A DNA stretch of 64,000 bases from JAJXZP01 sp963787185 (GCA_963787185.1 CAWBCC010000009.1:248001-312000); one strand, 5' to 3'; counted from the first letter of the stretch, positions 26,687 through 34,345 are shown. The notes: generated by a model not told the origin, from the letters alone. Numbers and translations: made by a program.

Positions 26687-26716
26687 TTGACAGCATGAGG
26701 CGCCGGGGGGTATAAA
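26687..26716 (+). promoter_or_regulatory. Promoter of the rplU-prp-rpmA operon
   Basis: TTGACA (26687-26692), 18-nt spacer, TATAAA (26711-26716). The expected transcript has a leader of about 30 nt with GAGG before the rplU ATG. Confidence 0.7.
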
Positions 26717-26751
26717 AAGCAGCTCAACTATGGATTATCGAGGTAAATGAC

Positions 26752-27060
26752 ATGTATGCAGTCGTCGAATTCAATGGAAAGCAGTATCGTGCCGAAAAGG
26801 GCGCGACTCTGAGGGTGGATCGTTTCGCAGCCGAAAAAGGCTCTTCGTTATCGCTGGACAAGGTTCTTCTCGTATCCGGCGATGATGTCAAGGTGGGGCT
26901 TCCCTATGTATCGGGCGCTGTCGTAAAGACTGTCGTTCAGGAAGAGGTCAAGGGCGATAAAATCGTCGTTTTCAAATACAAGCCAAAGAAAGACTATCGC
27001 AGGACTCATGGCCACCGCCAACTCTATACCTTGCTCAAGGTAGAAGAGATCCTGGGCTAA
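26752..27060 (+). CDS. rplU: 50S ribosomal protein bL21
   Basis: A 102-residue L21 of the standard length, from MYAVVEFNGKQYRAEKG to the C-terminal KKDYRRTHGHRQ stretch that contacts 23S rRNA. It is the first gene of the rplU-prp-rpmA unit behind a strong promoter. Confidence 0.97.
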   Translation: MYAVVEFNGKQYRAEKGATLRVDRFAAEKGSSLSLDKVLLVSGDDVKVGLPYVSGAVVKTVVQEEVKGDKIVVFKYKPKKDYRRTHGHRQLYTLLKVEEILG

Positions 27061-27098
27061 GCTAAGGCGGCCTGACCTCGCCTGGGCCGGGGGGCGCT

Positions 27099-27428
27099 GT
27101 GATAACGGCGAAGATAATCCTGGACGAGCACGGCGTCGTCTCCCGCTTCGAAGCCGAGGGGCACGCCTTTTTCGCTCGCTCTGGCGGCGATATAGTCTGT
27201 TCGGCGTTTTCAGTGCTCGCGCGAAGCGCTTACGAGTCTCTTGCCGCCCTTCCCGGGGCGGCGCTCGATGCGCAGGCGCAAGAGCGCGGAAGTTTCGGCT
27301 TTCGTTTGACCGAACTGCCGTCGGCAAGCACCGAGCGGGCAGGGGGGATCACGGATTGCCTTCTGCTCGGCCTGTATGGTCTAGAGCGTGATTATCCCGG
27401 CTCCGTCCGGCTCGCAGTGGAACGCTAG
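27099..27428 (+). CDS. prp: Ribosomal-processing cysteine protease Prp
   Basis: A 109-residue Prp-family protein between rplU and rpmA, the usual place. The catalytic histidine in EGHAFF and cysteine in GGDIVCSAFSVL are 12 residues apart, matching the known His/Cys dyad spacing. In Firmicutes the enzyme removes an N-terminal extension from bL27 before ribosome assembly. The start is GTG at 27099; no ATG is available before the conserved region. Confidence 0.88.
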   Translation: MITAKIILDEHGVVSRFEAEGHAFFARSGGDIVCSAFSVLARSAYESLAALPGAALDAQAQERGSFGFRLTELPSASTERAGGITDCLLLGLYGLERDYPGSVRLAVER

Positions 27429-27441
27429 TGGAGGTGATGAT

Positions 27442-27684
27442 ATGGCACATAAGGGCGTCAACGGTCGCGATTCCAATCCCCAGCATCTCGGGGTCAAGGC
27501 ATACGGCAACGAGGTGGTATCGGCGGGTTCGATCATCGTACGACAGCGCGGCACGAGGATCCATCCCGGCACCAATGTCGGTATCGGTAAAGACGATACG
27601 CTTTTTGCCCTAGTCGACGGCAAGGTCTATTTCAACGAATATCGAGGCAGGAAATTCGCCGGAGTCGAACCTGTCGGTGATTAG
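27442..27684 (+). CDS. rpmA: 50S ribosomal protein bL27
   Basis: An 80-residue L27 that begins MAHKGVNGRDSNPQHLGVK, so its flexible N-terminal tail near the peptidyl-transferase centre starts without the cleavable extension seen in Firmicutes. Conserved VRQRGTRIHPG follows. GGAGG lies 7 nt before the ATG. Confidence 0.96.
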   Translation: MAHKGVNGRDSNPQHLGVKAYGNEVVSAGSIIVRQRGTRIHPGTNVGIGKDDTLFALVDGKVYFNEYRGRKFAGVEPVGD

Positions 27685-27742
27685 CGAGATGGAACCTGAG
27701 CGGGAACTATCCTGTTCGAAGGCCCATCGCATGGTTGAAAGA

Positions 27743-27784
27743 GCCGCCCCGCGACCATCCCGGCACGAGGGCGGTTTTATATTT
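27743..27784 (+). terminator. Hairpin plus T-rich tail between rpmA and obg
   Basis: GCCGCCC (27743-27749) pairs with GGGCGGT (27769-27775), six G-C pairs plus one wobble, with a 19-nt loop, followed at once by TTTTATATTT. It probably ends or attenuates the ribosomal transcript before obg. Confidence 0.5.
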
Positions 27785-27846
27785 ATGGCGTTTCGCACAG
27801 AGGCATCTCGGCGGAGGCGGCTTTCCCCGGGATCAAAGGCGCAATC

Positions 27847-28959
27847 GTGATCAGGTTTGCGGACGAGGCCACAATAATAGTTACATCGGGTAAGGGCGGA
27901 GACGGCTGCATCGCCTTCCGCCGCGAGAAATACGTTCCGATGGGCGGACCGGCGGGCGGCGACGGCGGCCGCGGCGGCGATGTCATTTTCGAAGTTCGCC
28001 GCAACCTGCGCACCCTCGCCCAGCTTCGCTATCAGCAGACCTTCAAGGCGGAGAACGGCCGGCCGGGCATGGGAAAGAACATGCACGGCAGAGACGGGGA
28101 AGACGTCGTAATCCTGATTCCTCCCGGGTCGATCATAAAAGACGCGGAAACCGATGAAGCTTTCAAAGACTTCGGATCGGGAGGGGGATCGGGCAAGGCC
28201 CGCGAAGAGGCGCAGGACGGAGTCCGTTGGACATTCCTCACCGGCGGTAAGGGCGGCTGGGGTAATACGCATTTCAAGACATCGACCAATCAGGCCCCCA
28301 AGATCTCGCAGCCGGGAAAGCCGGGTTCCACGCGGCGCCTCAAGATCGAACTTCAACTCATCGCGGACATCGGTTTCGTCGGGTTTCCCAACGCGGGCAA
28401 ATCCTCGCTCCTCGATCACTTCACGAATGCCAGGCCGAAAATCGCCCCCTATCCCTTTACGACCAAGATTCCGAATCTCGGTATGCTCAGCGTCCACGAA
28501 CGCGATATCATCCTCGCCGACATTCCGGGCATCATAGAAGGGGCGCACGAGGGCGTCGGGCTAGGTCTTCGTTTCCTCCGCCATATAGCTCGGACGAGCG
28601 CGCTGGCCTTTCTCGTGGATTTGTCGGAGGAGAACTGGGAGGAGGCCTTCGGCGTACTGCTCGACGAGCTTTCTTCGTATGCTCCGGAGCTGGCGGCGCG
28701 AAGGCGTATTCTTGTGGCGACGAAGCTCGATCTGCGGGAGGCGGGCGAGCGGTTCTCCGCATTCAAGGCGGCCAATTCTGCCGAGAATGTCTGCGGCATT
28801 TCCGTATTCTCCGGCCAGGGTCTCGACGAGCTCAAGGAAATTTTCTTTCATTTCGTGGAGGACGCGGAAGCTGAGGCCCGTGCGCTCGCCGGGAGCGAAG
28901 AGAGTTATTTCGGGACGGCGACCCTCGAAGATGAAGGCTCGAAGGAGGAGAGCGAGTGA
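27847..28959 (+). CDS. obgE: Obg-family GTPase (ribosome assembly)
   Basis: A 370-residue Obg/CgtA. The glycine-rich N-terminal Obg fold (SGKGGDGCIAFRREKYVP to about 165) is followed by the G domain with P-loop GFPNAGKSSLLD, switch region YPFTTKIPNLG, DIPGII and TKLD. The C-terminal OCT domain is very short or absent; the tail is acidic. It binds 50S precursors and responds to (p)ppGpp in other bacteria. The GTG start follows AAAGG by 7 nt. The gene overlaps nadD by 4 bp (GTGA). Confidence 0.95.
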   Translation: MIRFADEATIIVTSGKGGDGCIAFRREKYVPMGGPAGGDGGRGGDVIFEVRRNLRTLAQLRYQQTFKAENGRPGMGKNMHGRDGEDVVILIPPGSIIKDAETDEAFKDFGSGGGSGKAREEAQDGVRWTFLTGGKGGWGNTHFKTSTNQAPKISQPGKPGSTRRLKIELQLIADIGFVGFPNAGKSSLLDHFTNARPKIAPYPFTTKIPNLGMLSVHERDIILADIPGIIEGAHEGVGLGLRFLRHIARTSALAFLVDLSEENWEEAFGVLLDELSSYAPELAARRRILVATKLDLREAGERFSAFKAANSAENVCGISVFSGQGLDELKEIFFHFVEDAEAEARALAGSEESYFGTATLEDEGSKEESE

Positions 28960-29531
28960 GACTTCTGCTCCTCGGCGGATCCTTCAATCCCGTCCACATA
29001 GGTCACCTCATCATGGCGCAGGAGGTGAGAATCCAGTTCGGCTACGATCTGGTGCTTTTGATTCCTTCGCTCCATCCTCCGCACAAGGCACTAGATGAGG
29101 ATCCCGGCGCAGAGCATCGTCTGGCGATGCTCCATCTGGCCGTGGACGACGATTCATGTATCGGAATCGATGACTGTGAACTTCGACGCGGAGGCACATC
29201 CTATACGATCGACACCGTTCGCGACCTCAGTCGGCGTTACCCGATAGAAGGGAAACCCGGTCTCATCCTCGGAGACGATCTCATAGCCGGCTTCATCGAT
29301 TGGAAGGAACCGGAAATTCTGGCGCGAGAGACGGACATCGTGTGCGCCAGACGCGGCAGGCCCGATCGTCTCGAACTGGGATTCCCTCATCGCTATGCCG
29401 ACAATCCCATCGTCGCCGTATCGAGCTCACTCATTCGAAGCAGGGCGGGATCGGGGCAGCCCTTCCGTCATTTTCTTCCCAAACCGGTCCATGACTATAT
29501 TCTTCGCGAAGGCTTGTATGGCATACGTTGA
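28956..29531 (+). CDS. nadD: Nicotinate-nucleotide adenylyltransferase
   Basis: A 191-residue NadD that adenylylates nicotinate mononucleotide in NAD synthesis. The nucleotidyl-transferase signature GGSFNPVHIGHLIMA is at residues 7-21, and the second motif is SSSLIRSR near 155. The GTG start overlaps the obg stop (GTGA) and the C-terminus overlaps yqeK by 14 bp. Confidence 0.94.
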   Translation: MRLLLLGGSFNPVHIGHLIMAQEVRIQFGYDLVLLIPSLHPPHKALDEDPGAEHRLAMLHLAVDDDSCIGIDDCELRRGGTSYTIDTVRDLSRRYPIEGKPGLILGDDLIAGFIDWKEPEILARETDIVCARRGRPDRLELGFPHRYADNPIVAVSSSLIRSRAGSGQPFRHFLPKPVHDYILREGLYGIR

Positions 29532-30102
29532 TCTCCTCTCCGCCCTGGAACGGCGAGTCGACGAACTTCTGTCGCCCTCGAGAGCGGCTCATTCGCGCAG
29601 CGTCGCCGAGCTCGCCGCCAAGCTCTGTGTCCGGCAGTCGATCGAGCCCGAGCGAGGCAGACTGGCGGGTCTCGCCCATGATCTGTGCAAGGAAATGCCT
29701 TTAAAAAGGCAGCGCCGTCTTGCGGCGGAGTATCCGGGCATCCGGAAGGGATCCACCCTGATGGCCGACAAGATACTTCACGGACCGGCGGCGGCTGTCT
29801 TCCTGCGGAGAGAGTTCGGGGTCGACGACGACGAGGTCCTAGAAGCGATCGCCCTGCATACGGTGGGCAAACCCGGAATGGGCGAATTGAGCCTCATTCT
29901 CTACTGCGCCGACAAGCTGGAACCTGGGCGCAGGCATGTCGATCCCAGCTTCATCGATCGTTGTCTCGCAATGCCGCCCACGGAGATGTTGCGCAACGTG
30001 GTTTCCGAATCCATTTCCTGGCTCGCCGAGACCGGACACGCGATTGCCCCGGAGACTTTGGTCCTGTATACTAGCCTTCTGAATTCGGTAAGTTCGATAT
30101 GA
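29518..30102 (+). CDS. yqeK: YqeK-family HD-domain hydrolase (bis(5'-nucleosyl)-tetraphosphatase, symmetrical)
   Basis: A 194-residue HD protein with the metal ligands of the YqeK family: the first His in RAAHSRSVAELA, the HD pair in LAHDLCKEMP, His in ILHGPAAA and ALHTVGKPGMG. Family members cleave Ap4A to two ADP. ATG 29518 has GAAGG 5 nt upstream, inside the end of nadD. It sits in the conserved nadD-yqeK-lytR-rsfS order. Confidence 0.88.
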   Translation: MAYVDLLSALERRVDELLSPSRAAHSRSVAELAAKLCVRQSIEPERGRLAGLAHDLCKEMPLKRQRRLAAEYPGIRKGSTLMADKILHGPAAAVFLRREFGVDDDEVLEAIALHTVGKPGMGELSLILYCADKLEPGRRHVDPSFIDRCLAMPPTEMLRNVVSESISWLAETGHAIAPETLVLYTSLLNSVSSI

Positions 30103-31292
30103 AAAGATTTTCGATAGACAAGAGTTCTATTCTCCTGTTCGTGATAGTGGGTCTGCTCGCTTTCGGCATCGTTCTGCTCGTTTTGTCGCTTCGAATCAAT
30201 GCGGTGGAACGAGCCATGAAAACCGATCGAATCGTCAATGTCGCGGTGATCATCGATCATGGGGGCAAGCCGTCCTCCACGCAGTTGTTCATGTTCTATC
30301 CTGCCAACGGCAGAGGCGCGCTCCTCGACGTCCCCGGTGAGACCGGACTCATCATCAAGTCCCTCAATAGGGTCGACCGCATCGATGTGCTCTATGACCG
30401 TCGCCACCCTCGGGCCTACGTGCAAGAGATTGCCGGTCTGCTCGGTACCGAGATCCCCTACTGGCTGATTCTCGACGAATCGCAACTCGTGAGGGTCTCC
30501 GACCTACTGGATGGATTGGAGATTTTCATTCCCACGGCCGTGGATATGACGGGGCCTCCGGCCGTTCATCTTCCTTCCGGAGCCCTCGTTCTCGACGGGG
30601 ACAAGACGGAGCAATTCGCCTTCTACCAAGATCCGAATGATTCCGATTCCGACGCCGCAGCGAGACGACAGAAGCTCGTCCAGGCCTTATTCCGGCGCAT
30701 CGGCGAAAACGCCCCGCGGCTCGTCAGACCGGACGTTTTTCCGGTCTTTCGCGATGCCATTCAAACCAATCTATCCAAAGACTCGCTACGCATGCTCATT
30801 CCACAGTTATCCAATCTGGACACCGACCGTCTCGTGATGCAGCGCGTTACCGGCTCGCCCAAGACAGTGGACGGCAAGCTCCTCCTGTTTCCCCATTACG
30901 ACGGCGAACTGGTCCGGGATATAGTCAAACAGACGCTGAATGCACTCGCCAATTCGAGCGGTAACTCCACCGAACAGAGCATATTCACGCTCGAGGTGCT
31001 CAACGGCACTCCCGCCAAGGGGCTTGCCAAACGAGCCGCCGAGATATTTCAGAGCTTCGGCTATGACGTTATTTCGGTCGGCAACGCCGAGCGGGATGAC
31101 TACGACAAGACCGCGATCGTCGACCACCTCTCCAATTCCGACGGAGCCAAGGCCGTCGCCGACGTGATTCGCTGCTCGAATATCGGCGTTCAGGCCTCGG
31201 CGCCGAACGTCGCGAGCGACAACTCCACGAGCGACGCGGATTTTACCATCATTCTTGGGAAGGATTTCAATGGCAGATACTGCGAACGATAG
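30099..31292 (+). CDS. LytR-type membrane protein with LytR_C domain (LCP-like, divergent)
   Basis: A 397-residue protein anchored by one N-terminal helix (SILLFVIVGLLAFGIVLLVLS), with the rest outside the membrane. Residues 45-285 have the layout of LytR-CpsA-Psr phosphotransferases, but the usual arginine-rich catalytic motifs are hard to find. Residues about 300-390 (FTLEVLNGTPAKGLAKRAAE) are a clear LytR_C domain. LCP enzymes ligate glycopolymers to the cell wall; whether this one is active is open. It overlaps yqeK by 4 bp and rsfS by 23 bp. Confidence 0.7.
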   Translation: MKRFSIDKSSILLFVIVGLLAFGIVLLVLSLRINAVERAMKTDRIVNVAVIIDHGGKPSSTQLFMFYPANGRGALLDVPGETGLIIKSLNRVDRIDVLYDRRHPRAYVQEIAGLLGTEIPYWLILDESQLVRVSDLLDGLEIFIPTAVDMTGPPAVHLPSGALVLDGDKTEQFAFYQDPNDSDSDAAARRQKLVQALFRRIGENAPRLVRPDVFPVFRDAIQTNLSKDSLRMLIPQLSNLDTDRLVMQRVTGSPKTVDGKLLLFPHYDGELVRDIVKQTLNALANSSGNSTEQSIFTLEVLNGTPAKGLAKRAAEIFQSFGYDVISVGNAERDDYDKTAIVDHLSNSDGAKAVADVIRCSNIGVQASAPNVASDNSTSDADFTIILGKDFNGRYCER

Positions 31293-31656
31293 CGGTCATG
31301 CGGCCTTTGCGCTGGCCAGGCTTCTTGCCGACCATCGGGGAGGCGACACCGTCGTACTCGATCTGGCGATTCAAGCGGGATGGACCGACTATTTCGTCAT
31401 AACGACCGCGACGAGCGGTGCGCACCTGCGCGGTCTAGCCCGCTTCGTGGAGGGGTCGCTCGCCGCATTGGGCCTGACCCGGCTGGGCCGACCAAGCGTG
31501 GCCGACGACGAAGAGTGGATACTCATCGATCTGGGGACGATCGTCGTGCACCTCATGACGGAGCGCACCAGAACCTTTTATGAGCTGGAGAAGCTCTGGT
31601 TCCAGGCCCCGGTATCGAGGGTCGAGGCCAGGCAGACCGAACCGACCGCATCCTGA
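31270..31656 (+). CDS. rsfS: Ribosome silencing factor RsfS
   Basis: A 128-residue RsfS/iojap protein, which binds uL14 and blocks subunit joining when nutrients fall. Conserved features are TVVLDLAIQAGWTDYFVITTA, WILIDLGTIVVHLM and RTFYELEKLW. ATG 31270 has GGAAGG 6 nt upstream, within the end of the lytR-like gene. Confidence 0.93.
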   Translation: MADTANDSGHAAFALARLLADHRGGDTVVLDLAIQAGWTDYFVITTATSGAHLRGLARFVEGSLAALGLTRLGRPSVADDEEWILIDLGTIVVHLMTERTRTFYELEKLWFQAPVSRVEARQTEPTAS

Positions 31657-31700
31657 CAGGCTGCTGAAATGCCTCGGGTATTTCGACAGCCTGCCGAGGC
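31657..31700. terminator. Overlapping alternative hairpins after rsfS
   Basis: Directly after the rsfS stop, CAGGCTG (31657-31663) can pair with CAGCCTG (31687-31693), extended by GAAAT/ATTTC. GCCTCGG (31671-31677) can pair with CCGAGGC (31694-31700), which excludes the first hairpin. No T-run follows on either strand. It lies between convergent genes, so a bidirectional 3'-end structure is likely. Confidence 0.4.
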
Positions 31701-31724
31701 ACAGCCGGCCTTCGCCCTGCGGTA

Positions 31725-32063
31725 TCATTCGTCGAAATCGTCGTAGTCAACGTCGTCTTCGTAGTCGTAGTCTTCTTCGTCTTCGTCGAATTCCTCGTCA
31801 TCGAAGTCATCGTCGGTATCTTCTTCGTCATCGAAGTCTTCGTCGTCCTCGTCGAAGTCCTCGTCCGTGTCCTCAAAGTCCTCGTCTTCGAGATCGTCGA
31901 GGTCGTCGTCCTCCTCGAAATCGTCGTCCTCGTAGTCTTCATAGCTGTCGTCAAGGCGAATAGACGGCGGCATGGGGCTGCCCGCGGAATCGGGGTCTGA
32001 GACGACCATGAGCGCCAGCTCGGGAGACTCGTTCAACTCGGTTTCGCCGTAGGTAGGGACCAT
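31725..32063 (-). CDS. Extremely acidic low-complexity protein
   Basis: A 112-residue protein. The first 35 residues are ordinary (MVPTYGETELNESPELALMV); from about residue 40 to the end nearly every residue is Asp or Glu, broken every 4-7 residues by Phe, Tyr, Leu or Val. GGGAGG 8 nt before the ATG and an upstream TTGACA/TTAGAT promoter argue that it is real. It has no signal peptide or Lys/Arg-rich part. The tail recalls acidic nucleic-acid mimics and the RNA polymerase delta subunit tail, but no homology is claimed. It is placed opposite to the surrounding conserved block. Confidence 0.75.
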   Translation of the reverse strand: MVPTYGETELNESPELALMVVSDPDSAGSPMPPSIRLDDSYEDYEDDDFEEDDDLDDLEDEDFEDTDEDFDEDDEDFDDEEDTDDDFDDEEFDEDEEDYDYEDDVDYDDFDE

Positions 32064-32163
32064 AGCTCATTCCTCCCTGCAAAGTGACGGCGCCTCGTAT
32101 CAAGAAGAGGCAACCGGCTGGTGGCCGTCGGGCGTCCGGGAAGGACCCCCGCGCCAATCGAAA

Positions 32164-32192
32164 ATCTAAAAGAGTATCCGCTCGTCTGTCAA
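32164..32192 (-). promoter_or_regulatory. Promoter of the acidic-protein gene
   Basis: TTGACA (32192-32187), 17-nt spacer, TTAGAT (32169-32164) on the minus strand. The resulting leader is about 95 nt long, contains GC-rich inverted segments, and ends in GGGAGG before the ATG. Confidence 0.55.
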
Positions 32193-32270
32193 CTAAGATC
32201 GTAAAATAAAACAGCGATAGGGCGAGTATTTAGCCACTTCCACTACCGAGTGTGCCCCTGCATGTGGGGT

Positions 32271-32298
32271 TTGACAAGAGTCCAATTTTTACTATAAT
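32271..32298 (+). promoter_or_regulatory. Consensus promoter of ispE
   Basis: TTGACA (32271-32276), 16-nt spacer and a perfect TATAAT (32293-32298). The ispE ATG is only 10 nt downstream of the -10, so the leader is at most a few nt. Confidence 0.75.
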
Positions 32299-32308
32299 AA
32301 CGCCCTTA

Positions 32309-33187
32309 ATGACGGCGAGCGTCAAGGTCGAAGCCCCTTCGAAAGTCAATCTCCATTTGAGGGTGTATAAGAGGCGTGCTGACGGCTTTCATGGGATACG
32401 CAGTCTATTTCAGGCCGTTTCCCTGTCAGACGATATTGTCGTCCGGTCTTTGAAAACGATCGATACTATCAAGATCGAGGGCGAGTTTGATTGTCCAGCC
32501 GAAGATACCACGGTATACAGAGCCGTCTCGGCGTTTCGGCGAGCCTCCGGCATACGCGCGGGACTTTCCATTTCGGTGGCGAAGGCCGTTCCTGCGGGTG
32601 CAGGTCTCGGCGGAGGCTCAGGCGACGCGGCCGCGGTTCTGAGAGCGCTCGATGCCTTATTCGATACCGGTTTTGATAGGGAGACGCTGGCGGGGATAGG
32701 GTCGCAGATCGGAAGCGATGTTCCTTTCTTTTTCGAGGGGGGGTGCGCTCTCGTAACGGGGCGCGGCGAGGAAGTTCGAAGCATTGCCAGCCGCGAAGAC
32801 TTCGTTCTGGTCATTCACTTCCCCGGTTTTCCGATGAGCAGCGCCGAAGCCTACCGTGTGTTGGACCTGTATCGCCTTGACGATTCCGACGAAACCGATC
32901 CCACTGCGGATGACATAAAAGCCGCGTATTACGGGGCTTGCGAGCATTGGCCCTTTGCAAACTCATTCGAACGGTTCATCGGCGTCAGTCATCCCAAGAT
33001 CTCCGCGGCCCGGGCGCGACTTGGCTGCTTGGGTGCCCTGTTTGCCTCGATGAGCGGATCGGGAAGTTCCGTTTTCGGCGTCTTCGCTTCAGTTCGCGAA
33101 GCAAGTCTGGCGGTTGATGCCTTGCGGAACGAAGAAGGAGCTACCTACCTCGCCTTCCCGCTTGCGCGCTTGCCTGCACTCGATTAG
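32309..33187 (+). CDS. ispE: 4-diphosphocytidyl-2-C-methyl-D-erythritol kinase
   Basis: A 292-residue GHMP kinase of the MEP isoprenoid pathway. It begins VEAPSKVNLHLRVYKRRADGFH, then has the ATP loop PAGAGLGGGSGDAAAVL near residue 92 and the C-terminal MSGSGSSVFGVF loop. The ATG at 32309 fits the conserved N-terminus. It has no ribosome binding site and lies 10 nt after TATAAT, so translation is probably leaderless. The frame is open upstream, but that would start before the promoter. Confidence 0.94.
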   Translation: MTASVKVEAPSKVNLHLRVYKRRADGFHGIRSLFQAVSLSDDIVVRSLKTIDTIKIEGEFDCPAEDTTVYRAVSAFRRASGIRAGLSISVAKAVPAGAGLGGGSGDAAAVLRALDALFDTGFDRETLAGIGSQIGSDVPFFFEGGCALVTGRGEEVRSIASREDFVLVIHFPGFPMSSAEAYRVLDLYRLDDSDETDPTADDIKAAYYGACEHWPFANSFERFIGVSHPKISAARARLGCLGALFASMSGSGSSVFGVFASVREASLAVDALRNEEGATYLAFPLARLPALD

Positions 33188-33233
33188 AATCATTTTGAGT
33201 AGCTTTCGCTCGTCGACAAGGAGAGTCGCAGCC

Positions 33234-33518
33234 ATGGAGATAACGGATATCCGCATCCGAAGGGTAACGACCGAGGGCAAGCTAAAGGCATACGTCACAG
33301 TTACTTTCGATGATTGTTTCGTCGTCCACAACGTCAAGATAATCGAAGGTAAAAGCGGCGTATTCATTGCCATGCCGAGCAGAAAGACACGAAACGGGGA
33401 GTACAAGGACATCGCACACCCTATTCATCCGGATTTTCGTGCGCGCCTTCAAGACCGCATCCTGGAGGTTTTCGAGGCGACGCCTCTCTCGGACACAGCC
33501 GCTTCGGATTTCGACTAG
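33234..33518 (+). CDS. spoVG: SpoVG-family RNA/DNA-binding regulator
   Basis: A 94-residue SpoVG: MEITDIRIRRVTTEGKLKAY, DDCFVVHNVKIIEG and GVFIAMPSRKT are nearly consensus. In Borrelia this protein binds nucleic acid and modulates gene expression. AAGGAG lies 10 nt before the ATG. Confidence 0.95.
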   Translation: MEITDIRIRRVTTEGKLKAYVTVTFDDCFVVHNVKIIEGKSGVFIAMPSRKTRNGEYKDIAHPIHPDFRARLQDRILEVFEATPLSDTAASDFD

Positions 33519-33545
33519 GATACTGGCATTTTTTCACGATCCCCC

Positions 33546-33617
33546 TGGGACGTCGGCAAGCGGCTAAGCCTCCGGATTTTGGTTCCGGTATTCGCAGGTT
33601 CGAATCCTGCCGTCCCA
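33546..33617 (+). tRNA. tRNA-Gln (anticodon TTG)
   Basis: A 72-nt cloverleaf: acceptor TGGGACG (33546-33552) with CGTCCCA (33611-33617), anticodon stem CCGGA/TCCGG with loop TTTTGGT giving TTG, and T arm GCAGG-TTCGAAT-CCTGC. The 3' CCA is not encoded. It lies between spoVG and rplY and may be processed from the same transcript. Confidence 0.95.
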
Positions 33618-33655
33618 ATAGTCTTTATCAAATTCATGGTCAAGGAGACTTTAGA

Positions 33656-34345
33656 ATGAATCATCCCGTTCTGAGCGCGGTCGCCCGTTCGACGACTACG
33701 AAGGGTGAACTCCGACAGTTGCGCGCGGTGGGACGCATTCCCGCAGTCATCTACGGTGGCGGCCAAGCGGCCGTGCACGTTCTTCTCGACGAGAAAGAGT
33801 TCATCAAAGCCACTACAGGAATTTCGGAGAGCACCATTCTCTCCATCGACATCGATGGCAAGAAGACGCAAGCTTTCGTGAAGGAACACCAGAGGGACAC
33901 ACTTTCGGGAAAGATCATACATGTCGACCTTCTGGAGGTCGTCAACGGTCGCAGCATACATGCGAAGGTTCCCATTCACCTGGTCGGTTCGCCTATCGGC
34001 GTCCGCGAGGGCGGCATTCTCGAAAATCCGGCGCATGAAGTCGAGGTGGAATGCGATCCTTCGCGTCTGCCCGAGAAAATCGAGATCGATATTTCCGATC
34101 TGCAAGCCAATCACTCCATACACGTTCGCGATATTTCCGCGATCGAAGGGGTGAAGATCTTGACGAGCCCGGAGCTCGTCGTGGCGGTCGTCAAGTTCGC
34201 AAAGGCCGAAATCGTGGAGACCCCCGTGGTCGCCGAGACGGCCGCCGCCGAAGCCGGAACGGCACCGGGAGCGACCGGTACGGCGCCGGCCGCCCCCGGT
34301 ACGGCTCCCGCCGCTGCTCCGGAAAAGAAAGAAGAAAAGAAATAG
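33656..34345 (+). CDS. rplY: 50S ribosomal protein bL25 (CTC form)
   Basis: A 229-residue long-form L25/Ctc that binds 5S rRNA. The N-terminal L25 domain (GELRQLRAVGRIPAVIYGG) and the C-terminal TL5-like beta domain (IHLVGSPIGVREGGIL) are both present. The last 40 residues are an Ala/Pro/Gly/Thr-rich tail with repeated GTAP, ending EKKEEKK, longer than in many relatives. AGGAG precedes the ATG. Confidence 0.95.
   Translation: MNHPVLSAVARSTTTKGELRQLRAVGRIPAVIYGGGQAAVHVLLDEKEFIKATTGISESTILSIDIDGKKTQAFVKEHQRDTLSGKIIHVDLLEVVNGRSIHAKVPIHLVGSPIGVREGGILENPAHEVEVECDPSRLPEKIEIDISDLQANHSIHVRDISAIEGVKILTSPELVVAVVKFAKAEIVETPVVAETAAAEAGTAPGATGTAPAAPGTAPAAAPEKKEEKK

Noticed and set aside
31553..31954. Minus-strand Thr/Arg/Lys-repeat frame
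   Set aside because: Another reading frame of the same low-complexity acidic gene; it has no start signals and overlaps rsfS antisense.
31580..31963. Plus-strand Arg/Ser-rich frame opposite the acidic gene, resembling a basic RNA-binding protein
   Set aside because: It is the antisense of the GAC/GAA-rich acidic gene and overlaps rsfS; no ribosome binding site or homology supports it.
32252..32308. ispE starting 19 codons further upstream
   Set aside because: That start precedes the consensus TTGACA/TATAAT promoter, and the extra residues do not match the conserved IspE N-terminus.
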